Shown piece after piece: positions 9,458-17,438 of a stretch of DNA of 64,000 bases. Both the position numbers and the translations under genes were made by a program. This DNA is from Streptomyces sp. NBC_01454 (GTDB lineage Bacteria; Actinomycetota; Actinomycetes; Streptomycetales; Streptomycetaceae). The stretch spans positions 248,001 to 312,000 of the forward strand of contig NZ_CP109461.1 in assembly GCF_036227565.1 (NCBI RefSeq). Direction: 5' to 3'. A model generated the notes under the pieces. That model saw nothing but the letters and a program-made list of their open reading frames with translations, did no database searches and was not told the origin of the DNA. Position 1 is the stretch's first letter, and every line of letters starts with the position of its first letter.

Positions 9458-10855
9458 TCACTGCCCCGATGGGCCACCTGCCTCGGGGTCATCTCGAGTG
9501 AGATGTGACCACATGCGCTCTTCGATCTTGCCGGCCCACACAGCTCTGGCAGCTATCTCCGCCGCACTGAATTCGATCGCCTCGCTGCCAGTCGACCGTA
9601 CGGCCAGATCGATCTCGCTGGCGGTCTCCAGAAATTGGGCAAGGACGACGGCTCGAGGCAGCGAATTTCCCACAATGACAGCGCCGTTGCCGCGAAGCAC
9701 GATCGCCGGCGCGTCACCAAGGGTGTCCGCCACCCCGTCCGCTGCTTCCGCAGTGCGAACCAGCCCTGGATCGGACCACAGCGGCGGTCCCGGTGCGAAG
9801 TACGAGCCGGTCCCGTCGAGCGGGCGGGCGGTGAGGCCCAGAACCGACAGCGCCCGCACCGCGGTGGGCAGTACCCTCGCGATTCCGCCTACGTCGGCTC
9901 TACGACGGTAGATCGCTTGGTGCATCCGCACCTCGCCCGGGACATCGTCGGGCAGCTCGCCTTCGACCGGGACGAGGATCCCGGGCTGTCGCGTGATGTG
10001 CCCGAGCGGGACGACGGGCGTGACGAGGAATGTGGACTCGTCACGACGGATCGAGCAGTGCCCGTACGCCGTGACGAGCCCCGCGCTCGACAGTGCCCGG
10101 GCTGCAGTCCGAAGCGTCCGGTGCAAATCCCGCTCCGCGTCCGGCGTTTCGACGCGGCCTGCGTCGGTACGCTTCGCCAGGATCGATCGGCCAAGTTCGG
10201 CCAGGAAGGCGTCGTACCGCTTACGGAAGGCAGCTGATTCTGGAGACTGTCCGGTGATGACCTGCGTGAGTGGGCGGAGGGCAGACGGGAAGATCGCCAG
10301 TGCCATGAGGGCAACGAGCAGGAGATCGGCGTCGAGCGTCGGGGGGATGTGCCCGGCGCGTTGCGCCTGTCGGATCAGCTCGATCTCTCTGACATACATA
10401 TCGGCCCTGACCGCGGAGGCCATGACGTCAGTGCCCGGACGGTCCATGCTCACCGACAGTGCATCCCACGTGACCAACCGGACGAAGGCGAGGCTGCCGG
10501 CCAGGGACTGGTGAAACGCCCCCAGGAGCTCGTCGGCTTGTCCCTCGTCGTCGACGACGGCCTCGATCGCGTCGAGAACGGCGTTGTGCTTCTTACGGAA
10601 CGAGTCCCCGAAGACTGCCTCGTACAGCGCTTCCTTGCTGCCGAAGTGCTGATAGAGCGCGCGAACGTTGACACCGGCACGGGCCGCCATGGCCTCGACC
10701 CGGGCACCCGCGTATCCCTTTGCCGTGAACTCGTCGAGCGCAGCCGAGAGAACGCGCTCACGAGTCTCGGCGCCGTCCCGCCGGCGCCGAGGACCTTGCT
10801 CCGAAGACCCACTCGACAAGTGCCTCGCCTCTCCGATAAGTCGGTCCGCCGTCAC
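9458..10855 (-). CDS. TetR regulator fused to a class II aldolase-like domain
   Basis: 465 residues in one uninterrupted frame. Residues about 28-75 are a TetR helix-turn-helix (RVEAMAARAGVNVRALYQHF), followed by a TetR-type helical region to about 225. Residues about 240-445 resemble class II aldolase/adducin proteins (EVRMHQAIYRRRADV and VLRGNGAVIVGNSLPRA). Compared with fuculose-phosphate aldolase, the Glu equivalent is kept (E308) but the three zinc His are replaced by R327, L329 and N390. The second domain is therefore probably a ligand sensor or oligomerisation module, not an enzyme. The gene starts 25 bases after the dioxygenase gene, so they are likely co-transcribed and the protein may regulate its own operon. 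Such a fusion is unusual to my knowledge. Confidence 0.85.
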   Translation of the reverse strand: MTADRLIGEARHLSSGSSEQGPRRRRDGAETRERVLSAALDEFTAKGYAGARVEAMAARAGVNVRALYQHFGSKEALYEAVFGDSFRKKHNAVLDAIEAVVDDEGQADELLGAFHQSLAGSLAFVRLVTWDALSVSMDRPGTDVMASAVRADMYVREIELIRQAQRAGHIPPTLDADLLLVALMALAIFPSALRPLTQVITGQSPESAAFRKRYDAFLAELGRSILAKRTDAGRVETPDAERDLHRTLRTAARALSSAGLVTAYGHCSIRRDESTFLVTPVVPLGHITRQPGILVPVEGELPDDVPGEVRMHQAIYRRRADVGGIARVLPTAVRALSVLGLTARPLDGTGSYFAPGPPLWSDPGLVRTAEAADGVADTLGDAPAIVLRGNGAVIVGNSLPRAVVLAQFLETASEIDLAVRSTGSEAIEFSAAEIAARAVWAGKIEERMWSHLTRDDPEAGGPSGQ

Positions 10856-10880
10856 CGTTCACGCACGCTATCGCACCACG

Positions 10881-11951
10881 TCACGGCCGGTAGACCGCGA
10901 ACACCTTGCACGAATTGAAGACGTACGACTCCTCGAACACGCTCCAGTCCGGCTTCGTGTGGCCCAGCTCTTCCATCGCGCCGACAAGGGTGTACCAGTT
11001 GAGCAGTTCCTGCTGGCCACTGTTCTCGATCGCCGCGGTGGTACGGTCCCGCCAGACGTCGTACTTCCCGTTCACCATCGCGTCGTACAGCTCACGGTCG
11101 GCGGCAACGTCGGGCTGGAGCCTCCACGTCTTGTCTGTGTTGAAGGCATGGCTCCAACTTGACGACGCGACGAGCGCAACCCGCAGGTCAGTGGCGGCAA
11201 GCGCCCGCACGACAGCGCGGCCGACCTCCATGAACCGCCACGGCGGCGGCGACGGCGGGTCCAGCTGCTCGGGCTTTTCTCCGAGAGACACGGTGAAACC
11301 CTTGTTCGCGACAACGAGGGATCCGTAGCAGTTCAGCGGGAACGCAACGACCGGGTAGGGGAACCCTCGACGGTGGTAGTCGAGGTAGAGCAGCGTGTTC
11401 AGGAACGCGTGCGCGAACCCCTCCTGGTGAAGGGGCTTGTATGCGTACGAGACGTCGATGCCCTGCTCGAGGAGCTGCTTCGCGAGCAACCGTGCAACCT
11501 CGGGCGCTCCCTTCACCTCGAAGGTCGTGTCAGGGCCCTCATTCCATACGTTCGGCCTGTCATCCATCGCCGACGAGTGCGCCATGTTGGCCCACGGCTT
11601 GACCGTCATGTCGGGATAGGCCAGGACCGCGTAGGGCGGGATGATGTCCTCGCGGAAGTTCTCGTACTGGTCATCGCCCCAAACCACAACGACGTCCGGG
11701 TTGAACGCGTCGAGTTCGGCCCGACAGTGGTCCAGCCCAGCCACCAGACCCTCGCGGTGGCGCGCTGCCGCAGCCCTGCCCTCGTCGGAGCCCCACTCTT
11801 CCCTCATCCGCTTCGGCCACGAAGCCACGTCCTTCGCGTGCTCGGGCACGAGCGGGTCTTGCAAGCTGTTGCGCAGGAGCCACGCCATGTCTTCGTCCAC
11901 CCCTGACAGGGGTGGGTAATGCGTGACTCCGATTCCGAGAATCTCGCCCAC
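10881..11951 (-). CDS. LigB-type (class III) extradiol ring-cleavage dioxygenase
   Basis: 356 residues from the GTG at 11951, which has GAGGA seven bases upstream; the frame is open further upstream but that part does not look like protein. The N-terminal GIGVTHYPPLSG carries a His placed like the first iron ligand of LigB. The segments DVVVVWGDDQYENFRED, HQEGFAHAFLNTLLYLDY and PLNCYG fit the catalytic-subunit family. These Fe(II) enzymes cleave catechol-type rings such as protocatechuate, gallate or 2,3-dihydroxyphenyl compounds. It is the only ring-cleavage enzyme in the window and sits with the hydrolase and the TetR-fusion gene. Whether it feeds the meta pathway at 1-3809 is inference. 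Confidence 0.85.
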   Translation of the reverse strand: MGEILGIGVTHYPPLSGVDEDMAWLLRNSLQDPLVPEHAKDVASWPKRMREEWGSDEGRAAAARHREGLVAGLDHCRAELDAFNPDVVVVWGDDQYENFREDIIPPYAVLAYPDMTVKPWANMAHSSAMDDRPNVWNEGPDTTFEVKGAPEVARLLAKQLLEQGIDVSYAYKPLHQEGFAHAFLNTLLYLDYHRRGFPYPVVAFPLNCYGSLVVANKGFTVSLGEKPEQLDPPSPPPWRFMEVGRAVVRALAATDLRVALVASSSWSHAFNTDKTWRLQPDVAADRELYDAMVNGKYDVWRDRTTAAIENSGQQELLNWYTLVGAMEELGHTKPDWSVFEESYVFNSCKVFAVYRP

Positions 11952-11989
11952 GGTGTTTCCTCGCAATCGCGGCGGCCGATCAGATGAGG

Positions 11990-12007
11990 GAAGTAAACAC
12001 TTACTTC
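11990..12007. promoter_or_regulatory. palindromic operator candidate upstream of the dioxygenase gene
   Basis: A perfect 7-bp inverted repeat, GAAGTAA-ACAC-TTACTTC, lies 39 bases upstream of the dioxygenase start codon. It has the size of TetR-family operators, and the TetR-fusion gene is the second gene of the same transcript. A related half site, TGATTACTTC, lies at 12078-12087. Confidence 0.6.
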
Positions 12008-12072
12008 GTTTCTGCGTCAACAGGCCAGGAAAGATGCAGGTTGCAAGTCTTCTCGGTAGCCGGAAGATCAAA

Positions 12073-12420
12073 TCAGTGATTACTTCGGTTCCTGTCGCCG
12101 CCGAAGGCGTACAGCCCCGTCGGGCTCGTCGCGACGACGAAGCCGACGCCGGTCCGGTGTCGGACGCCCTCGGCGCGCGGCTGCAGTGACGCAGACGGGT
12201 CGGAGGGACGCAGGGCCGCCAGGGGCTCGGGGGATTGCGCGAAAGTCTCGGCAACGGCAAGCGCCCGCTCGCGGACCTTCTCCTCGCTGGTGTGCCGGGC
12301 CTGCCAGACGAGCGCCGCCGCCCCAGCGGCGACGAGCAGCAGCACCACCGCCACCAACAAGACGAGCATCTGGCCGGCGATGCTGCGCAGGGCCGGTGCC
12401 GACCGCAAACGCCGACCCAC
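12073..12420 (-). pseudogene. N-terminal fragment of a sensor histidine kinase
   Basis: The first 115 residues resemble the start of a CitA/DcuS-type sensor kinase: a short basic leader, one strong membrane segment (MLVLLVAVVLLLVAAGAAAL), the linker SEEKVRERALAVAETFAQSP, and the beginning of a periplasmic sensor domain (TGVGFVVATSPTGLYAFG). The frame stops just where the PAS-like sensor begins. No dimerisation or kinase domain follows, and the tail runs into the dioxygenase promoter region. It is a decayed remnant. Confidence 0.6.
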
Positions 12421-12781
12421 CTACCCGAGCGGGGTCTCGCGCGAGCGCTGCTCCTGATGTCCCGGACGCTCCTGCCGACTCCGGGCGGACCGGCTCATGA
12501 ATCCACGGGAAATTTTCCCCAAGCTCGCCCAAACCGGACCTTGTTGTTTTTTTAACGCATATCGAGAGCAGGTGGGCGAAGAGTCCTCGCCCCGAAGACC
12601 CTCACGAGCGGCACATGCAGGGGCGGGTAAGTGTGGAACGCAATGAAGCGGGGCGCGGTCTCGATGCCGGCCGCGTACGCACGCAAGCTCGGTCGAGTGC
12701 GGAGCGAAAGCTCACGGTGTGGGGGCGGTACGGATTCCTGCACGCTTGCCCTGTGGCCACTGATGCTCGTGGAGTTCGGTG
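12421..12781. other. intergenic region, no gene recognised
   Basis: About 360 bases between the kinase remnant and the end of the GntR-type gene. Several GC-driven frames exist on both strands but none resembles a known protein. A run of eight T at 12546-12553 (broken by one A-free block) stands out in this GC-rich DNA. Confidence 0.3.
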
Positions 12782-13492
12782 TTACTCCCCGTTGGCGTTG
12801 GCGTGCCACTCCAGCAGTTTGACGTGGCCGACGCTGTCGACGTGGGTGTGCATGGCCTGTGCCGCGGCCTCCGGGATGCCGGCTCGTACGGCTTCCGCGA
12901 TGAGTTTGTGCTGGTGGAGCGACTGCTCGGGGCGGCCTGGCTGGCGCAGTGACTCGGTGCGGCTCTCTGCGATCGGCTGCGAGATCTCTGTCATGAATTC
13001 GGCCAGCAGCGGGCTGTGGGCCGCTGCGGTGATCGCGGCATGGAAGCGCTGATCCTCGGTGACGGCGAGCTCTCCGCGTTCGACTGCGTCGACCATGGCG
13101 GCGAGGGCCGCGTCGATCTCTTCCAGGTCCTGGTTCGTGCGGCGGGCGGCCGCGAGGGCGGCGAGTTTGGTCTCCAATGCGTCCCGAGCGTCCAGGACGT
13201 CCGGTAGCCGTCGACGCCGGTCGATCATGGCTTGGAGGGGCTCGGCGTCCAGCCGGTCGCGCAGTAGGTAGGTGCCGCCACCGTGCCGAACCTCGACCAG
13301 GCCCTGCACTTCCAGGGCCACGATGGCCTGCCGCACGGAGGTGCGACTCACTCCGAGCTGGTCGGCGAGGTCACGTTCCGGGGGGAGTCGGTCGCCGGCT
13401 TGCAGGCTCTCGGCCTGGACGTACTCCCGCAGTCGTTCCACGACCTGCTCGTACAAGCGGGGGCGTGCCAGCGGACGCAGTGAATCGGTCAC
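12782..13492 (-). CDS. GntR-family regulator, FadR subfamily
   Basis: 236 residues from the GTG at 13492, preceded by GGAAGGGA at ribosome-site distance. Residues about 8-75 form the winged helix (LYEQVVERLREYV, LPPERDLADQLGVSRTSVRQ, GLVEVRHGGGTYL). The rest is an FCD effector domain with DARDALETKLAALAA, RFHAAITAAAHSPLLAEF and a C-terminal MHTHVD block whose His are typical metal or ligand contacts. FCD regulators usually sense small carboxylates or acyl compounds. It diverges from the CoA-transferase operon and very likely controls it through the palindrome between them. Confidence 0.9.
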   Translation of the reverse strand: MTDSLRPLARPRLYEQVVERLREYVQAESLQAGDRLPPERDLADQLGVSRTSVRQAIVALEVQGLVEVRHGGGTYLLRDRLDAEPLQAMIDRRRRLPDVLDARDALETKLAALAAARRTNQDLEEIDAALAAMVDAVERGELAVTEDQRFHAAITAAAHSPLLAEFMTEISQPIAESRTESLRQPGRPEQSLHQHKLIAEAVRAGIPEAAAQAMHTHVDSVGHVKLLEWHANANGE

Positions 13493-13577
13493 CGTGCAGA
13501 TCCCTTCCCCGGACGGACTCGCCCCCGACCCTTGACAGCGGATCGGACCCGCCTGACACTCTAGCGCAAGGTCCAGA

Positions 13578-13590
13578 GGACCAGTGGTCC
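13578..13590. promoter_or_regulatory. GntR-type operator candidate GGACCA-G-TGGTCC
   Basis: A perfect 6-bp inverted repeat with a single central base between the divergent GntR gene and the CoA-transferase gene. The TGGTCC/GGACCA arms resemble the TGGT-N-ACCA core bound by FadR-type regulators. It lies 43 bases before the CoA-transferase ATG. Confidence 0.6.
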
Positions 13591-13632
13591 ATCCAATTTC
13601 TCGGTAGCTGGCCCCAGAAAGGCACGACCCCG

Positions 13633-14862
13633 ATGACATCGACCGCACATCCCAGCTCCCAGACCGGAACGGCTCCCGCCGCCCTGGCAGGCATCCGCGT
13701 ACTGGACTTGTCCCGCATCCTGTCCGGCCCGATGGCCACCATGGTTTTGGCCGACCTCGGCGCCGACGTCGTCAAGGTCGAGGACACCAAGGACGGCGAT
13801 GACACCCGTCAGTGGGGCCCGCCGTTCCAAGGCGACGAGGCGGCCTACTTCCTGTCCACCAACCGCAACAAGCGTGGCGTCTCGGTCGATCTCAAGACCG
13901 GCCAGGGACGCGAGTTCGTCCTGCGGCTGGCCGACCGGGCCGACGTCGTGGTGGAAAACTTCCGCCCCGGCACCGCCGACCGGCTCGGCCTGGGCTACCG
14001 CACCCTGTCCGCCCGTAACCCGCGGCTGGTGTACGCCTCCATATCCGGCTACGGACAGACCGGCCCCTGGGCGGCGCGGCCCGGCTACGACGCCATCGCC
14101 CAGGCCCAGAGCGGCATGATGAGCATCACCGGAGAACCCGGCGGTCCGCCGATGCGGCCCGGAGTCGCCACCGCCGACATCGGCGCCGGCATGTGGGCCA
14201 CCATCGGCATCCTTGCCGCGCTGGAGGCCCGCCGGAGCACCGGGCTCGGCCAGCACCTGGACGTCTCACTGCTCGACGGACAGCTCGCCTGGCTCACCTA
14301 CGTCGCCGGCGGCTACTTCGCCACCGGCGCCGCCCCCGGCCCGCACGGCTCCGCGCACCCCACGATCGTGCCCTACCAGGCGCTGGCCACCGGCGACGGC
14401 TATCTGATGGTCGCCGCCGGCAACGACAAACTGTTCCGGTCCCTCGCCGCAGTGCTGGGCTCCGCCTCGCTCGCCGCCGACCCCCGCTTCGCCACCAACC
14501 CCGATCGGGTCCGCAACCGTGAACAGCTCATCCCGCTGCTGGAGGCGGAACTCGCCCGGCACAGCAACGCCGAATGGGCACAGCTACTTGAAGCCGCCGG
14601 CGTGCCCTGCGCCCCGATCAACACCGTCGAAGAAGCCCTGACCAGCCCCCAGGCCACCGCCCGGGACATGGTCACCGCACTCGACCACTCCACCGCGGGA
14701 CGGCTGCGCACCGTCGGCTCCCCGCTGAAGCTCAGCGGCACACCCACCCGCATCCGTACCGCACCGCCGGTCCTGGGCCAGCACACCGACGAGGTGCTCA
14801 CCGAAACCGGATACAGCCCGGCCGAGATCGCCGAACTGCACGCGGCAGGAGCGGTGCGATGA
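13633..14862 (+). CDS. CaiB/BaiF family CoA-transferase (family III)
   Basis: 409 residues, normal for family III CoA-transferases. The N-terminal GIRVLDLSRILSGPMATMVL and DLGADVVKVE are family hallmarks. The active-site Asp, which forms the mixed anhydride, is D153 in RPGYDAIAQAQSG. The enzyme moves CoA between carboxylic acids; the acid here is unknown. The ATG at 13633 is chosen because the longer open frame upstream covers the GntR promoter. The stop overlaps the crotonase ATG (ATGA at 14859), so the two are translationally coupled. Confidence 0.93.
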   Translation: MTSTAHPSSQTGTAPAALAGIRVLDLSRILSGPMATMVLADLGADVVKVEDTKDGDDTRQWGPPFQGDEAAYFLSTNRNKRGVSVDLKTGQGREFVLRLADRADVVVENFRPGTADRLGLGYRTLSARNPRLVYASISGYGQTGPWAARPGYDAIAQAQSGMMSITGEPGGPPMRPGVATADIGAGMWATIGILAALEARRSTGLGQHLDVSLLDGQLAWLTYVAGGYFATGAAPGPHGSAHPTIVPYQALATGDGYLMVAAGNDKLFRSLAAVLGSASLAADPRFATNPDRVRNREQLIPLLEAELARHSNAEWAQLLEAAGVPCAPINTVEEALTSPQATARDMVTALDHSTAGRLRTVGSPLKLSGTPTRIRTAPPVLGQHTDEVLTETGYSPAEIAELHAAGAVR

Positions 14863-15623
14863 CCGACTCCGGAGCGATAGACATCCAGCGTGACGGCGCC
14901 GTCACCACTGTCCGGGTCGGCACCGGGCACCGCGCCAACGCGCTCGGTACCCGCGACTGGCAGGCACTTGCCGCCCTGTTCGACGACCTGGCGGAAGACC
15001 GGTCCCTGGGCGCCGTCGTCCTGTCCGGCCGGGGGACCGCCACCTTCAGCGCGGGCTCCGACATGCGCGAATGGCTGTCCGCCGCCCCCGCTGATATCGA
15101 CACGAGTTTCGCCGCCATGGAGACTGCGCTCACCGCCATCGAACGCCTCCCCGTCCCCGTCATCTCCACCGTCCGCGGTGCCGCAGTCGGTGCCGGCTGC
15201 CAGCTGGCCTGCGCCTGTGACCTGCGGATCGTCTCCTCCAGCGCCAAGCTGGGCATGCCCATCGCCCGATGGGGCATTCTGGTACCTCCTGCCTTCGCGG
15301 CCCGCCTCGCTGTGCTCACCGGCCCGGCCACGGCCCGCGACCTGCTGTTCACCGGGCGGCTGGTCGACGGCGCGGAGGCGGTACGGCTCGGGCTGGCCAC
15401 CGCCAGCGCACCCGAGGAAGAACTGGATACCGCCACGGCCGCCCTGGTCGCATCGATCACCGCCCACCCCCCGACGGCGATTCGCGCGGCCAAGCGCTCC
15501 ATCGACACCCTTCTCGCCCCCGCACGCGACCGTCTGCGCAAGCTCCCGGCCGGCCCCGCCGCCGACTACGCCAGCATGCAGAGCGGGCTCAGCACCTTCC
15601 TCAACCGGATCACCGTCGGCTGA
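14859..15623 (+). CDS. crotonase-family protein lacking both hydratase glutamates
   Basis: 254 residues with the crotonase oxyanion features (FSAGSDMREW and GAAVGAGCQLACACDLRI). The two Glu of enoyl-CoA hydratase are replaced: Q115 stands where hydratases have Glu in CEL, and I135 in MPIARWG stands where they have PE. Simple hydration is therefore unlikely. Isomerase, hydrolase, dehalogenase, decarboxylase or ring-modifying activity on an acyl-CoA is more plausible. It follows the CoA-transferase gene with a 4-base overlap and precedes the MFS gene, so it should act on the CoA ester made by the transferase. Confidence 0.85.
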   Translation: MTDSGAIDIQRDGAVTTVRVGTGHRANALGTRDWQALAALFDDLAEDRSLGAVVLSGRGTATFSAGSDMREWLSAAPADIDTSFAAMETALTAIERLPVPVISTVRGAAVGAGCQLACACDLRIVSSSAKLGMPIARWGILVPPAFAARLAVLTGPATARDLLFTGRLVDGAEAVRLGLATASAPEEELDTATAALVASITAHPPTAIRAAKRSIDTLLAPARDRLRKLPAGPAADYASMQSGLSTFLNRITVG

Positions 15624-15690
15624 CCTGCGTCGGACCGCAGGCGTCACCTCCCCCCGCCGTCGTCACCTCCCGAGCCGAATCGAGGTCCCT

Positions 15691-17004
15691 GTGACGATCA
15701 ACGAGCACACCACAGAGAGCACCACAGCCAAATCCCCTCCCACCCGCCTCACCGGCCCCCAGCGCCATGCCTTCTGGGGCTCTTTCGGCGGCTGGGCCAT
15801 GGACGGCTTCAGCTGGACCATCCCCGGGCTCGTGCTGGCCCCCACCCTGACCGTGCTGCTTCCCGCCGCCGGCATCGCCGTCACCCCGGAGAACATCGGC
15901 TGGTACGGACAGCTCAGTGCCGCCGTGTTCCTGCTCGGCTGGGGCTGCGCCTTCATCTGGGGCCCCATCGCCGACCGGTTCGGCCGCAAGCCCGCCATGA
16001 TGGCGTCCATCCTCATGTACGGGGTCTTCACCGCCCTGGCCGGGACAGCCACCAACCTGTGGGAATGGAACGCCTTCCGCTTCCTGGCCGCCATCGGCGT
16101 CGGCGGCGAGTGGGCCATGGCCGGCACCCTGCTTGCCGAGGTCATACCGGAGCGGGTCAGGGCACGCTTCGGCGGCCTGATGCACTCGGCCGCGTACTTC
16201 GGCGTACTCGCGGTCTCCTGCGTCTACCTGCTGTTCGGCCCCGCACTCGGCTGGCGCGGCATGTTCTTCGTCGGCGGCATCCCTGCCCTGGCCGTGTTCC
16301 TCATCCGCCGTACCACCCCGGAACCCGAGCGCTGGCAGGAGGACACCTCGGACCGGCCGGCCCGCTCCTTCTGGCAACCCGTCATCGAAGTGCTCTCCAC
16401 TCCCTACCGCGCACGCACCATCGGCAACCTGCTGCTGCTCGTGGTCTGCGTCATGGGGTTGTGGGCAGGCTCCACGTACGTGCCCACGGCGATGACCAAC
16501 TTGTCGACCGACGCCGGCTACAGCCACGACGCCACCGTGCGCCTCGCCAGCCTCTCCTCCATGACCGTGGCCGCCTTCACCATCCTGGGCTGCTTCGCAG
16601 TGCCCCGGCTGGCCGGCCGCTTCGGACGGCGCGGCGCGCTCGTCGCCGCCTTCGGACTGATGATCGTCGGAACGGTGGGTGCCTACGGCATCGCCTACCC
16701 GCTGCACTCCATCGGCCTGACCTTCGCCTTCCTGCCGGTACTCGGCCTCGGCGGGGCCAGCTTCGCGGTGTTCACCATCTGGCTGCCCGAGCAGTACCCC
16801 ACCCGGATGCGAGCCACCGCCTTCGCCTTCACCACCACGTTCTCCCGCTGGTTCGCCGCCGCCGGCACCTTCCTCATCGGCTACGGCATCCACGCCACCG
16901 GCTCCCTCACCATCCCGCTCACCCTCACCGCGCTCGTCTTCATTATCGGCATGGCGCTGGTACGCCTCGCGCCCGAAACCCGCGGCACCGCCCTTCCCAC
17001 CTGA
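15691..17004 (+). CDS. MFS transporter, metabolite:H+ symporter type
   Basis: 437 residues with about 12 hydrophobic segments. The motif after helix 2, GPIADRFGRKPAMM, is the MFS signature. WAMDGFSWTIPGL at the start and the EVIPERVRARFGGLMHS loop resemble symporters for organic acids. The GTG at 15691 follows CGAGG at ribosome-site distance; a much longer frame upstream overlaps the crotonase gene and is spurious. It is the third gene of the CoA-transferase operon and probably imports the acid that the operon degrades. Confidence 0.88.
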   Translation: MTINEHTTESTTAKSPPTRLTGPQRHAFWGSFGGWAMDGFSWTIPGLVLAPTLTVLLPAAGIAVTPENIGWYGQLSAAVFLLGWGCAFIWGPIADRFGRKPAMMASILMYGVFTALAGTATNLWEWNAFRFLAAIGVGGEWAMAGTLLAEVIPERVRARFGGLMHSAAYFGVLAVSCVYLLFGPALGWRGMFFVGGIPALAVFLIRRTTPEPERWQEDTSDRPARSFWQPVIEVLSTPYRARTIGNLLLLVVCVMGLWAGSTYVPTAMTNLSTDAGYSHDATVRLASLSSMTVAAFTILGCFAVPRLAGRFGRRGALVAAFGLMIVGTVGAYGIAYPLHSIGLTFAFLPVLGLGGASFAVFTIWLPEQYPTRMRATAFAFTTTFSRWFAAAGTFLIGYGIHATGSLTIPLTLTALVFIIGMALVRLAPETRGTALPT

Positions 17005-17021
17005 GCGACCCGCGCACCGTG

Positions 17022-17058
17022 CCCCTGATAGGTGAGCCGATGGCTCACCTATCAGGGG
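17022..17058 (+). terminator. strong terminator hairpin after the MFS gene
   Basis: A perfect 17-bp stem with a 3-base loop: CCCCTGATAGGTGAGCC, GAT, then the complement. It begins 18 bases after the MFS stop. No T run follows, which is common for streptomycete terminators. Confidence 0.85.
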
Positions 17059-17184
17059 ATGCCCGTGCAGGTCAGGGACGAGCGGGAAGTCAGCGTTGCC
17101 GGCCATCTTGCTCTCGACCCGCTTGCCATCGCCTGCCTCGCCTACGACACGGGCTTTCCCATCACTGTCTCGTCTGACTACTGA
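17059..17184 (+). pseudogene. C-terminal fragment of a small hypothetical protein, possibly Imm49-like
   Basis: A 41-residue frame beginning MPVQVRDEREVSVAGHLALD and ending PLAIACLAYDTGFPITVSSDY. The ending is reminiscent of the Imm49 immunity-protein family as I remember it, but this is a weak call. It stops 4 bases before the left end of an IS3 element, so the gene was probably cut by the insertion. Confidence 0.3.
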
Positions 17185-17438
17185 TTCCTGAGGGGCCCCG
17201 CGTTTTCCGGACAGCTACCTACTGGCTAATTCATGCGGCGAGCTGCTGATTCAGCAGGTACTCGTCGTGGACTTCTCGTGGGGTCCGATACCCGAGTCCT
17301 GAGTGGCGGCGTTTCGTATTGTAGCGGACCTCTATGTAGCGGGCAATATCACGGTAGGCGTGTTCGCGGGTGTGGTAGACGGTCCGATGGACTCGTTCGT
17401 TTTTCAGGGTCGCGAAGAATGATTCCGCCAGGGCGTTG

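Noticed and set aside
11952-12260. N-terminal extension of the LigB-type dioxygenase
   Set aside because: It reads through the operator region and the antisense of a kinase remnant and looks non-protein; GTG 11951 has GAGGA upstream.
14890-15690. Long upstream extension of the MFS frame
   Set aside because: It is the crotonase gene read in a wrong frame, rich in Pro/Ser/Arg; GTG 15691 has a ribosome site and gives the expected MFS start.
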